From NCBI GenBank assembly GCA_030998015.1, contig JARWMV010000237.1:1364001-1428000 (forward strand): a DNA stretch of 64,000 nt, written 5' to 3'. Source of the DNA: Ceratorhiza oryzae-sativae. Its lineage: Eukaryota; Basidiomycota; Agaricomycetes; Cantharellales; Ceratobasidiaceae. The stretch's first letter is position 1. Every line of letters begins with the position of its first letter. The position numbers were made by a program, and so were the translations under genes. The notes below the pieces were generated by a model. The model was not told where the DNA came from. It was given only the letters and a program-made list of their open reading frames with translations, and made no database searches. Shown one piece after another: positions 1-12,810 of the stretch.

Positions 1-2650
<2,650 letters not shown>

Positions 2651-2917
2651 GATCATGGTCACGCAGATACGCCTATCCCAACACAAAAACCACTCTGTAC
2701 ACCGCATTTTGTAATAATAAATGACAGAATACGTATGATTAGCTCGGTCCGTTGCGTGTAAGCTCCAATCGATGGAAGATACCCAGTTGGGTTTTGTCGT
2801 GAAATCAATTGTCCGGGCGTTTCGTATGCGAAAGACTGGAAGTGTGGATTTACTGTTTCGTTACTCTGCCGATCTAATTGAATTTATCGCAGTGGCAGTG
2901 TTAAATTTTGTAGCGCG

Positions 2918-4386
2918 ATGCCTTCTGCCACCACCAACCCCACAAGCGGCCTGGTGCGATTCACAGGCCACGACTACTTTCGACAGCGAGTTGTGCTGTC
3001 TATACTAAGTGGGCGCTCTGTTCGAATCGATGCGATTCGACCCGACGACCAGAATCCCGGATTGCGAGGTAGGCGAACGAACGGTCTCACAAGAATGTTG
3101 ACTGATTGTTCCAATAGACTTTGAAGCAAGTTTTTTGCGACTAATAGAAAGGGTCACAAATGGCACGGTGATTGAAATTTCATACACAGGCAAGTTCATC
3201 CTCCATGTGTGGACCGCTTTACTTAACATAGGCTATCGGCTGCAGGTACATCCGTACTTGTCAAGCCGGGAATCATCAATGGTGGACCAGTGGTGCACGA
3301 TTGCCCACTCTCGAGATCTATTGGGTACTTTTTAGAACCCATAGTGGCGATCGCTCCGTTTGGGAAAAAGCCGATACAGTTGACTTTAAAAGGCGTGACG
3401 TCGGATGATCGAGACCTTTCGGTGAGCGTGCTCATGGGAGAGTGCTCCGACCCGGTCTGACGCTTTGTAGGTGGATCTCATACGAACGGTCACTCTTCCA
3501 CACCTCAGTCTCTTCGGAATCGAGGACGGAGTAGAATTAAAGGTCGGTCTTGACCGGGATTTTGCCATCAGCTCGTATTCACTCTACCATGCAGATCAAA
3601 AAACGGGGGGCAGTTCCGTTGGGCGGGGGAGAAGTCGAATTCATCTGCCCGGTTGTCAAGCAAATCAAAACTTTGAATTTCGTCGACCCAGGAAAAATCA
3701 TTCGAATCCGTGGGATTGCGTGAGCGCCATCACAACCTTTTCCTTGGTATCACTCATTACCTTACTCTTTGTCAGACATGCAGTACGAGTGAGCTCAGAC
3801 AAGTGCCCTCGAATGATTGACGCTTCGCGCGAGGTTCTCAATCGATTTATAAACGATATATACCTCGTCGCCGACGTATACCGGAAGGACGATAGCGGCA
3901 AGTACGAATCATTACTCCTCCCTCTCATTGCCAGGTCTTGAATAATATGTTAGATCTCCTGGGTTTGGAATGAGCTTGGTAGCGACGTCGACCACCGGTG
4001 CACTTCACTGTGCTGAAGTCATTGGCGAGGGTGGAGCAGTTCCAAACGACATTGGCTATGCTGCGTCTCGGGCTCTGCTCGCCGAGATCCAAAGAGGAGG
4101 ATGTGTGGACCGATATCATCAATGGCTTGTAATGCTTCTTATGGTTTTGGGAAGTGAGGACATAGGACGATGTCGAATGGGCGAACTTACGGTTAGATCG
4201 TGAGTTACTCTTGAACAATCTTCCCCACACTCCATTGACATGAGTCCAAGTGTACAATTCCTTCGAGATATCAAGCAGTTCTTCGGAATTTCTTTCAAAA
4301 TAACCCCGGCTCCAGACTCGGAGAACGAGCTCATGTTATCATGTTTCGGTGCCGGCTATGTCAACTCTAACAAGGCTGTTGCATAA
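2918..4386 (+). CDS. RCL1: RNA 3'-terminal phosphate cyclase-like protein Rcl1
   Basis: Rcl1 acts with the GTPase Bms1 in early cleavage of pre-18S rRNA in the nucleolus. Eight exons join cleanly: 2918-3068, 3118-3189, 3246-3421, 3471-3542, 3595-3719, 3776-3901, 3954-4199 and 4245-4386. They give 1110 nt, or 369 aa, the normal family length. Family blocks seen are FTGHDYFRQRVVLSILSG near the N-terminus, KPGIINGGPVVHDC, SIGYFLEPIVAIAPFGKKP, LGGGEVEFICPV, DPGKIIRIRGIA, TTGALHCAEVIGEGG and EIQRGGCVD. True cyclases carry a catalytic His in the C-terminal HxxGx motif; Rcl1 lacks cyclase activity, and no such motif is evident here. The second intron (3190-3245) begins GCAAGT and ends CAG, so it is a GC-AG intron. 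The stop lies 23 bp from the stop of the convergent COG7 gene. Confidence 0.94.
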
Positions 4387-4412
4387 TAAATTATTCATTT
4401 TATCTGTTTTCA
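4384..4412. terminator. shared AT-rich 3' end between convergent RCL1 and COG7
   Basis: Only 23 bp separate the two stop codons (RCL1 TAA at 4384-4386, COG7 TGA complement at 4410-4412). The gap carries AATAAATTATT, which reads as an AATAAA/AATAAT-type polyadenylation hexamer region on both strands. Each transcript's 3' UTR and cleavage site must therefore fall in or beyond the other gene's coding end, so some antisense overlap is expected. The exact poly(A) sites cannot be placed from sequence. Confidence 0.55.
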
Positions 4413-6945
4413 CTTGTCCCCAATCACAGCCCACCCTCTCAACAGCGCAACTTTCCCAAGCGCACTATCAGCCACCTTTCCGCCACTCTCCTTGATCTCC
4501 CTTATGCGTGCAACTCCATCCTGGTCTGACATCTCAGCCGCGGATCTCCACTCTTCTAAAACCTCTGGCTCAACGCCCAGGGTTCGAACGACGTTGCTCA
4601 AGTACTCCAGATCGGATGCGAGCTGTCGAGCACCGAGTGGGGTTAAAGACGAGATGGCAGGCAAAACGACATCCGTGACGTGCGCGCAGAATGAGAGTGT
4701 GAGGGAGGAGAGCCAGGTCGATGTCACAAGTTCGGCCCCCTCTTCCTCGAGTTGGCCGATAAAAGGAAGTGTTTGGAGTGAGAATGCTAGGGCATTATCG
4801 TCTGCGTAAACCTCAAACAGGCGAGGTAGGTTCAATAGCCCTTCGGCAACACTCTGCACGCTGGCCGTCGCCGAGACACTAAATTTGGGTAGCTTGAGCT
4901 GGCCGGGCCCCGTCGAGGTATCAATCTCGGTCCACTCGGGTAAAAATGGATAGCCCACTAGACGGAGCTTGAGCGGAGAGAGAATCGTATCTCGAACCAA
5001 CGACTGGCACGCAATCGTAAACTGCTCATGAGCCTCTCGAGTCTGAGCCAAGAACCGCGTAGACTGCGGTGATTTGGCCGATTCCCACTGTGCAAGGAGC
5101 GCCTGGTTCTCGGGCGTGTTGAGCGGACTCCGACTCAGGAGCTGGATCTCCGAACGGGGCACGCCAACCGAGAGCCGATGGGCTTGAACGATGCGCGTCA
5201 CGACTCGGCTTTCGAGCGATTCGAGTCTGTCCTCAGCAGCCCGACAGCCTTCGAGCAGCCGGAGCGCGAGCTGGAATGCGGTCCAGTCCTCGGCTGTGTA
5301 GTCTAGGTCTTCGTCGGGTGGTGCAGTGGTTGTGGTGGCAGTGGTTGTTGTCGAAGGGGATGGAAGACACTGCTCTTTCGCGCTCTCGAACACGCTCGCG
5401 CAAAATCGATCCAGGGCAACGACGAGTCCCCTGGCACCAAACGTGTGCGTAAACGCGACGCATCGCGGGATGGCATCTTCGGCCAACCCAACTGCGTCAG
5501 TCACAGCATCATGCAATTTCTTCGCGCCGTCTAACGTTTGTGCTCTCCCAGCGGACTTTTGCTCGAGGATCTGATTGAGAAGTTTGAGCTCAAGAGCAGC
5601 ATAGTCCGTTTGGTGTTCGAGGAACGGTTCGAGGAGCGAGACTTCCCAGGGTGGCAGAGTTTCAAGTTCGGGAGCCGAATCTGCTCGTAGGAGAGATTTG
5701 CCGTCGTTGCGCTGAGAGATGGAGAATCGTTTAGAGGATCGTCTGTTGTGAGAGGGTTTGCGCAAAAGAGAGCCCGAGGGATTTCGGCCAGGTGTAGCAG
5801 GCAAACCAGGAGAAAAGAGGACCATAGCCTCCAATGTCTTTCCAACCGACGAAACAAATTCCTGCACCGTTTCCAATGTAGATATCAATCCAGCCAGTCC
5901 TTCTGGTTCGAGTCTTTGAGCAAGCGAGGGTTGGAGTGACTCGACTGTTGTTAGGATAAACTCGGTGAGACAATCCTGTGGATCGGGATAGACCTTGGTC
6001 ATGTTTTGTCGTTCGGCGTGGACGAGCGCGAGAAACTCTCCAAAAAATTTAGCGATAAAATCCGCAAACGACAAATCAGAATCTCCGTACGTTGACCAGA
6101 GTTTAACCAACCCAGAGCGTCGGATGCCATTGTAATAATACTTGAACTCGGCCTCGCGTTCGATTCGACAAAATATAGCATAGTACCGTTTGCAGGTATC
6201 AAACTCGAGCCCGTTGACCGCGTTGACGACCGCAGTACTCAGCGCTGCCTCTAACTGATTTTGCAAACTGACCATCAAACCTTTGGCGTTCTCGTACTCG
6301 GGCGTGCCCTCGAAAACCTGGAGCGAATCCGTAGAGGCGGCAAGTCTGTCCGCCGCAGCATCGAATTCCGAGTTAGCCAACAACCGAGTCACGTCTGGCT
6401 CTAACGCAGACCAGGATTCGGCCTTTTTTAAAAGAGCGTGGGCAGCGGTCATGTTGGAGTGGGTTTGGGATAGGGTGTGTAGACGCGTTAGAGCCGAATT
6501 TGTTTCATCTTTTGGGTCTTGCGAGGGGAGGAGGGATGTAGATTGGTGAGAGAGGGTGTGAAGCGCGGATTGAAGAGAGAGTGCCGATTCACGCATAACC
6601 TGGTTGCTTGGATTGCCTTCGTTCAGGTATGCTTCCTCTTGGATGGACAAAAGGACTTACCTGGACATCAAAATGAAGCCTCGGCATCGTTCTGGTGACA
6701 TCCGCAATGGTTGTATCAATCTTGCTAGCTGTTTCTTGGGCAATCACATCAAGTCGAGCTGTGAGATTGATGATCGTCTTTTCAAGATTTCCAAGATCCC
6801 CGATGGAAGGCTCTGAGTTGGCGGATGGCTGGGGCGAGGCAGGATCCAATAGCTGGTTGATCCAGTCGACGATGTTATCACCACTGTTAGCCAAGGACGT
6901 GTCCAGGCTGAGGGAGTCGAGGCCAGCCTCAATTTCCGATGTCAT
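4410..6945 (-). CDS. COG7: Conserved oligomeric Golgi complex subunit 7 (COG7)
   Basis: COG7 is part of lobe B of the COG tethering complex for retrograde intra-Golgi vesicle traffic. There are two exons, 6945-6661 and 6599-4410, separated by a 61-nt intron (6600-6660: GTAAGT donor, CTGAAC-like branch site, CAG acceptor). The product is 824 aa, close to animal COG7 and much longer than the short yeast subunit. The N-terminus has VDWINQLLDP and a helical stretch (residues about 50-110) typical of COG subunits. The family block RYYAIFCRIEREAEFKYYY lies near residue 205-225, followed by KLWSTYGD. A serine/arginine-rich loop (about residues 340-380) is probably lineage-specific. An apparent longer reading through the intron (EEAYLNEG...) is open, but the splice keeps phase and is preferred. 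Confidence 0.9.
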
Positions 6946-7755
6946 CGTTATAGCGTTAGATCTCGGACCGGGTGTGGGGAGAGGCAGAGCAGTGTTGACC
7001 GAATTGATTGACGCGTGGCGTTACTCCAGCTACATTGATTGATAAGCTGATCCCAAACCATACATCCAACCTGCCTACGAATGACTTATGTTAGAAATGG
7101 TGTTGTATGCCCCCCATTTTTATCTTTCTACCGATGTCTTCTGGAATGGGTATCGCAAAGAGAGCTTCTTCGCCATTCATAACTATTAGATGGTTACCCG
7201 TGGGCGCTAGAGGCTATTACATCCAAATATACATAGACTCCACCATCATGACCAGGTGGATGACGGTAGCATCGGACCTACATTGAAAAGCTTGAACAAG
7301 GCAGAACCTCTCCTGAGACTAAACTTCGTATGAAATCAACACAATGACATAGACGAACTCAGATAGGAAAAGACAGAAGATATTTCATGGCTTGTGGACG
7401 ACCCCCCATCGACGGTATTATCCTGTACGGGCTCAGGCAAAGTGGGATGAAGCTGGACAACCGACAGCTAGTTCTCATTAGTCCACCATTGATAGGAATA
7501 TGATGCGATTCGGACTTTCGCCATTTCAAGCTGGGTATTTAGCGTAAAGATATTGATGATTCACCTTGGCCATTGCGTAATGGTGCTTGAACCTCGATTG
7601 TCAGTAGAAAGCATTATAGTTTAGATATCCATATGCAGATCCGCTCTTGTCCGCTCTGAGGTAACAAGCACGCGTAATCCATAAGGTAATAACTTGATTC
7701 ATTCAGCGCATACACAGACATATCTCATCAACCATTTCGAACGCCCATCCACCCT
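6946..7755. other. intergenic, COG7 upstream region; nothing recognised
   Basis: About 800 bp between the COG7 start and the 3' end of the first small-protein gene. No ORF here shows codon bias or motifs. The COG7 promoter should lie at its left edge. I see no tRNA, repeat or transposon ends. Confidence 0.5.
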
Positions 7756-8466
7756 TTAGCTTGCCTTGTTCACGTCTACCTCTTTCACGTACCATCCAGG
7801 AAATGGAGTTGGGAACAGGATAGGCTCACCCAGGATCTCAACCTGTTCCATATCCAAAACGTTAGCCAGCTCGCGTGCCGATTTCTACAACCACCACTCA
7901 CCGTTTTACCTCCCGAGACGCCAATGAACCGATTTAAGCCAAACAATTCGCCCATCGGAACGATTCTGGTTACATTGTCCGTTTCATTAGTTTTCATCTC
8001 GCCTAATGTCAAACACGGATTTATACTTACGAGATGATCCATCCGTCCTCGAACCTGGTGACGAGGTTCAGGTGGTAGATTGAGGGTTCATTTGGATTGG
8101 TGAGAGTGATGGGTGTGCCTGGTTCGGGCGAGCTGTTAAACCAAGCGGCTCCGAGCCCAACGGGCGGGATGCCAGCTATCTTTGGCCAGTCCTGGTAGAG
8201 TTGGATGCTGAAGCCCCGTCCTGAAGGGGAAAAGAACCACTATCGTCGAGAAGCAAGGAATCAGTGCTCATTCATTCGAGAAGACTTCGATTTGTACAAA
8301 CCGTTTGTTCAGGATACTTCGGGGAGATAGGCTCGACTTCAACAGCCTTAGCTCCATCTAAGGCGGTAGCATACATGCCGCCGAGCTCCCCAGCCAGTGG
8401 AATGTCTTTGGGCAGCTCAGGAAGGTAGCGAAGTGTCACAGGTTTGTTGATGGGAAACTCAGTCAT
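7756..8466 (-). CDS. small-protein family member A (four exons, function unknown)
   Basis: Exon 1 runs from ATG at 8466 to about 8312 and encodes TEFPINKPVTLRYLPELPKD. It is joined through short introns to WFFSPSGRGFSIQLYQDWP, then FEDGWIIS, PMGELFGLNRFIGVSG and VEILGEPILFPTPFPGWYV, ending KEVDVNKAS-stop. It is about 170 aa with no signal peptide, membrane segment or cysteine pattern, so it is probably cytosolic. It shares exon positions with members C and D and with the pseudogene B at 9444. The pattern of short strands with W/F-G turns and repeated hydrophobic blocks suggests an all-beta fold. A beta-trefoil like the basidiomycete protease inhibitors (MEROPS I66, cospin-type) is one possibility, but I could not match it and do not assign that function. 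The gene is divergent from pseudogene B. Confidence 0.8.
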
Positions 8467-9443
8467 GGTGATAGGAGAGTGTGAAAGTAGTAAGTGTGGT
8501 ACGAGTTGAACTGTGCCGATATCTGCTGGTTGAATGAGCGGCTTATATATGTTCTCCACCCCCCCCCTCCTTCCGACCAATTCACCCAAGTACACCCGGA
8601 AGGCTCTGGGCTTTGGTTTGGAATGCGAGCTCCGCAAGTCCGAGGGTGCGAGACTGACAGCCCTCCACGAGGGATGAGATCTACAGGGACAGAATGATCT
8701 TGGGCGCCCATGACAATTATTAATCCGTCAAAGTGTCTCTTCACTGGTGGTATAGTATCAAGACCCCGGAGGATCACCATTCCGGTTGTGTGCTTACTCG
8801 GCTCCTTGTACGGTAGTTATTGTCCTCCGAGACTGCGCTACCAAATACAGATCATACTTGGCCATATGATAAATTAACCATCAGGGCGATAGCGTTTTGA
8901 TCTTGGATGATTGATCAGTAACAGCCAATGGCAAAAATACAGGACGCAGGTCCATCCCAGTGTTCTCCATATTGATTCCTTGTTCTAGGTTCGTATTTTA
9001 TCCGACCGGATACCGAATATGGCTCAGCCTACTATGATTGAGATCCCTAGGATATGTAGCTCTTTCATCAGCCATGAGTTACACACGTGCGATACAAGAC
9101 ACCCATCGTGCAAGGAGCCGAGTACGCTGTCGAGCGGATGGGAATCTCACGGGATGTCGATAGCCGAATGACAGTATACCACCGCTGCATTGTCCGTTTG
9201 ACCGTTCTACAGTGCTCACCAGCATCAAGGGCATTCTGTCCTTGTAGGCCCTATCCCCCGTGGAGTACTGTCAATCTTGGACCCCCGCTCTTGCGGGGCT
9301 CGCATACTAGCCAGAAGTCAAGATTCTACCGGATGGGCGTGGGCGTCTGTGTCGAGGGATGGAGAATACATACAAACCTTCCGCTGAGATCCAGAGATCA
9401 ACACAGTTCGTACTATCCTTACTGCGTTTCAAACAGTCCTACA
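8467..9443. other. divergent intergenic region between member A and pseudogene B
   Basis: About 980 bp between two head-to-head copies. It holds the TATA modules at each end (8531-8550 on the minus strand; a degenerate TACATACAAACC near 9367 on the plus strand). A short poly-C run lies near 8560. No coding signal is evident. Confidence 0.5.
8531..8550 (-). promoter_or_regulatory. TATA/CCGCT core promoter module of member A
   Basis: On the minus strand this reads CATATATAAGCCGCTCATTC. It begins about 82 bp upstream of the ATG. The same layout (TATA box followed directly by a CCGCT-like block) occurs at the same distance in front of members C and D, and in decayed form before pseudogene B. Confidence 0.6.
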
Positions 9444-9913
9444 ACTCTATCCGAGTTTCCCATCAACAATCCCGTTACATTTCGCTACCTTCCTGAGCTA
9501 CCCAATAGCGTTCTACTCGCTGAGTAGCTGGCGGTATGTATGCTACCGCCACACATTGAGATAAATCTGTTGAAGTAGCACTTATTTCACCCAAGTACCC
9601 TGAGCAAATGGTTTGTGCAAATCGGGCCCTTCTAAACCAAATGAGAATCGAGCTTTCTTTTCTCAACAGTAGATTTTCTCCCGTGCGGGATGAGGTTTCA
9701 AATTCCAGCTCTGCCAGGATTGGCCAAAGACAGCTGGCAGATTCGTTGGCGCCTTGAGCGACAACACGGTGAGTACTGCTAGTTGAAGCGTGTGCGCGAG
9801 CTGGCTAACAAATAACATGTTGTCCAGGTCCGGATCGCGCCGGACCTACCCACCACCCGTGGCCGTTCCCTGGATGGAACGTGAAGGAGGTAGACGCGAG
9901 CAAGGCAAGCTAA
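9444..9913 (+). pseudogene. pseudogene B of the small-protein family
   Basis: The region aligns by eye to member A: EFPINNPVTFRYLPELPNS at 9451-9510, a QDWPKT-like block near 9720, an FVGALSDNT-like block, a GT...AG intron and the tail VKEVDASKAS-stop at 9911-9913. It is broken in three ways. The start ATG is changed to CTATCC (9447-9452), a TAG interrupts exon 1 at 9523, and the middle of exon 2 (the region from GIPPVGL to GWIIS in member A) is deleted, with QDWPKT running straight into the third exon. The tail is closest to member A, so A and B look like an inverted sister pair. Confidence 0.75.
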
Positions 9914-10414
9914 ACGATTGAATGCTTTCGAATTTGTCAATGAGATATATGTATATATGCGCGGAATGAACCAAGCTCTTACCTTGTGGATTGTGTTATG
10001 TTGTCAGCCGAGTGATCACGGACTCACGCATCGATAGATATTTCATTCTCGACGTTGAATATCCATAGTCTCGTCATGCAGCACTTGACCTATGCCACGT
10101 CACCTCAGTTGAGACCGATTTGGGGAAATGGCCCTAAATGATGATGGTTGTCGCTTTTCACCTAAGGGGCGCTCGTGGAATGGACTGCCCACTAGCGCGA
10201 GTGCTCTGTTGGAATGAAATAATGACCTCCAATAGGACAAGAAACTCCTTTCGAACCTGAATTTTCAGCAGACAGATTTCCTAATCTACGACAGATCGAC
10301 ATATAAACCTGTATTCATTCCCGCTGATATGAATCACGCAATCCAAAGGATAAGATTTTCATTCATTCATCGAGTACAGACATCTCATCGACCTAGTCAA
10401 GTACTTTCAGCCGC
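9914..10414. other. intergenic, nothing recognised
   Basis: About 500 bp between the 3' ends of pseudogene B and member C (tail to tail). It has AT-rich stretches such as the ATATATGTATATATG run near 9947. No coding signal, RNA or repeat was recognised. Confidence 0.45.
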
Positions 10415-11106
10415 TTAAGCGTTTCCATCCGAGGTCCTCCTTACGAACCACCCAGGGAAGTGTACTAATTCTTCGATAGGCTCAGGCACAATCTCGACCT
10501 GAACGAGGTCCAACGTGTTTAGGTCTCCCACACCAGCCTCAACCAGGGGCACTTACCGCGCTGCCCTTGGGGGCACCAATGAATCGATCTACACCAATCC
10601 ATTTACCCATCGGTGCGAGCCTGAGGGTTTCGTTGAGCGGGTTAGTCGCCTCCTCTCGCTTCTCACATATATACTCACGAAATGATCCATCCATCTCCAT
10701 GCTTGGTTACGATGTTGATATGATACTTAGAGGTCTCCTTCGAGTTAGAGAGCGTGATGGGTGTGTAAGGTGCCGGTGAACTGTTGTGCCAAGTATCTTG
10801 GAGCCCCACAGGGGGGATGCCTTTGATTGGGTGGTTTGGGTAGTGCTGAACGATGAAGCCTCGCTCTTCTGGGATGAAAATCCACTGTGATAAAAAAAAA
10901 AGTCAGCTCTTGAATGGGCGGGAATAGTTAAAGGATATGCGAACCTTTTGCTCCTTCTCTGGAGCGAGGGCCGCTATTTCAACCCGCCGGGTTGCTTCTA
11001 CTGCAGTAGCATACATTCCGCCGAGCGAACCAGCGAGAGGAATGTCCTTCGGGAGCTCAGGAAGGTAGCGGAGAGTGATGGGCTCGTTGATAGGAAACTC
11101 AGCCAT
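10415..11106 (-). CDS. small-protein family member C (four exons, function unknown)
   Basis: It starts at 11106 with AEFPINEPITLRYLPELPKD. The first intron begins after the EKEQK block. Exon 2 has WIFIPEERGFIVQHYP, GIPPVGLQDTWHNSSPAP and HGDGWIIS. Exon 3 gives LAPMGKWIGVDRFIGAP, and exon 4 gives VEIVPEPIEELVHFPGWFV before the stop at 10415-10417. Exon positions match members A and D. Like them it has no targeting signal. Sequence is diverged outside the conserved N-terminus, GIPPVGL, NSSPAP, GWIIS, GVDRFIG and FPGWFV blocks. A run of nine or more A residues lies next to the first acceptor (near 10888). Function is not recognised; see member A for the fold hypothesis. Confidence 0.8.
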
Positions 11107-11165
11107 AGTAGTAGGAGAATGTGAAGCACAGTAGGTTTGAAGAGAACTCTGTCGATCTCATGTAG

Positions 11166-11186
11166 CTGAGCAGGCCGTTTATATGC
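11166..11186 (-). promoter_or_regulatory. TATA/CCGCT-like core promoter module of member C
   Basis: On the minus strand this reads GCATATAAACGGCCTGCTC, about 75 bp before the ATG. It is the same arrangement as before members A and D. Confidence 0.55.
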
Positions 11187-12047
11187 ACCCTCTTCGCCCC
11201 TCCCAAGTCCTTCTGGTACATTCTGCACTTTGGTTTGCGGTGCGAATGATGCAAGACCCAAAGCACAGAACCGGCAATCCACCACAGGCGGTGGGTGTGT
11301 ATAGGGCAGGCATGTCTTTGGGCGCCCGTGAGGGTCGTTGAGGTATCCAAGGCACAATGAGGTGATGTACCGCTCTCCGGCTCTCGAAGCTCCGGGTGAG
11401 CTCCGGGTGAGCTCTACCCCATCGAGAGCTTGTTTGGTTCGTTGTCGATCCGTATTTTTTCATGCATCGTGTATGGGTCTAGACACAACAATGGAGCAAT
11501 TGATCCCTAGCGGCTTACGATCTAGTTTGAGGGATGCGTTGAACTTTTAGTAAGGCATCGGAACCCTATGCCCTTCGGTGATTCGCTGGGTATAACATAG
11601 ATCTAGAACGGGGACCAAGGATGGAGACTCCTTCAGCGGATCACCGTTTTTCGGAATCTCTGCTTTTCCCCGTTTGGCGACGCTAATAGATCGCATCAGA
11701 TGGAAGCCTTATTATATTCATCGTTGATCAATCACGTGGCTGGTGATCATATTCAGGCTTGGGTGCGGTAGCACAGTCTGATGACGACACCGATCAAACA
11801 AGGAACCGAATACTCTCTAGATTGGACAATGACCCCCCGGAGTCCAATAGCCGCACGGGAGCATACCACCAGCCGAGCACCCTTTGAATGCCTCCGCGAC
11901 CTTCATGGGCCTTGAGAGGCACGCCTGCCCTGCAGATCTCATAGCTCATGGTACATTGTCCGACCCATGCTCTCGGCCTCGCAGCACTCGCTTAGCAGCC
12001 CACAGTGCGGAATCTGCTAGAAAAACTTGGCGGAGGGCGTGGTGAAA

Positions 12048-12066
12048 GTATATAAACCGCTTGTTC
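12048..12066 (+). promoter_or_regulatory. TATA/CCGCT core promoter module of member D
   Basis: GTATATAAACCGCTTGTTC, with the TATA box 76 bp upstream of the ATG. It is closely similar to the module of member A (TATATAAGCCGCTCATTC). Confidence 0.6.
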
Positions 12067-12124
12067 ATCTTCAGGTCGGCACCGGTCTCTTCATACCTAG
12101 TGTGCTTTAAATTCACATTCCACC

Positions 12125-12810
12125 ATGGCTGAGTTTCCCATCAACAAGCCTGTTACACTCCGCTACCTCCCTGAGCTGCCCAAAGACATTCCACTCGCTG
12201 GTTCAGTTGGTGGCATGTATGCCACGGCGACAGATGAGCAGCGCGTCGAATTAGCGCCAATCTCTCCAGAGTTTCCCGAACAAACTGTTTGTGTATTCGA
12301 TTACTCTGCACTCAACAGACACTGAGTTTTCCTTGCTCAACGATAGTGGGTTATTGTCCCTGGAGATCGGGGCTTCAAAATTCAACTTTATCAGAACATA
12401 AAAGGCGTCCCACCCGTAGGCCTTGGGGAGGCCTGGCATAACAGTTCGCCGGCGCCTAGCACACCGATTAAGCTCTCTGGCCTCAAGGATGCCTCTAGTT
12501 ACTACCTCAACGTGGTGACTGGGTTCGAAGACGGGTGGATCATCTCGTGAGTATACATGCATATTCAGTACTAGAAGTGAGAGAAACTAAACTTGCACAA
12601 TGAAACTCCCAGGATCGCTCCGTTGGGCGTGTGGATTGGCGTGGACCGATTCATCGGTGCTTCTAACGATAACACGGTGAGTACCGCCCATCAAAGTGGA
12701 CATGCGATCTGAATGAAATGCTGGAACCCGTTCAGGTTGAGATTGTGTCGGAGCCTATCCGCCACCCGCGACCGTTCCCCGGCTGGTTTGTGAGGGAAGC
12801 AAGCGCGTGA
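12125..12810 (+). CDS. small-protein family member D (four exons, function unknown)
   Basis: Exons 12125-12286, 12347-12546, 12613-12676 and 12736-12810 join to 501 nt, or 166 aa. Blocks in order are AEFPINKPVTLRYLPELPKD, GGMYATA, WVIVPGDRGFKIQLYQ, GVPPVGLGEAWHNSSPAP, YYLNVVTGFEDGWIIS, APLGVWIGVDRFIGAS and VEIVSEPIRHPRPFPGWFV. There is no signal peptide, transmembrane segment or cysteine cluster. This is the cleanest copy and can serve as the family reference. The gene is divergent from member C. The product is likely soluble and beta-rich; a protease-inhibitor-like trefoil is conceivable but unproven. Confidence 0.85.

Larger units (their letters stand above)
11107..12124. other. divergent intergenic region between members C and D
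   Basis: About 1 kb between two head-to-head intact copies. TATA modules lie at both ends. A short direct repeat, GAGCTCCGGGT twice in tandem, lies at about 11393-11415. No coding signal was recognised. Confidence 0.5.

Noticed and set aside
6600..6650. Alternative COG7 start with EEAYLNEG in the open frame
   Set aside because: It lies in a phase-correct intron with good donor, branch and acceptor; exon 1 supplies the proper N-terminus.
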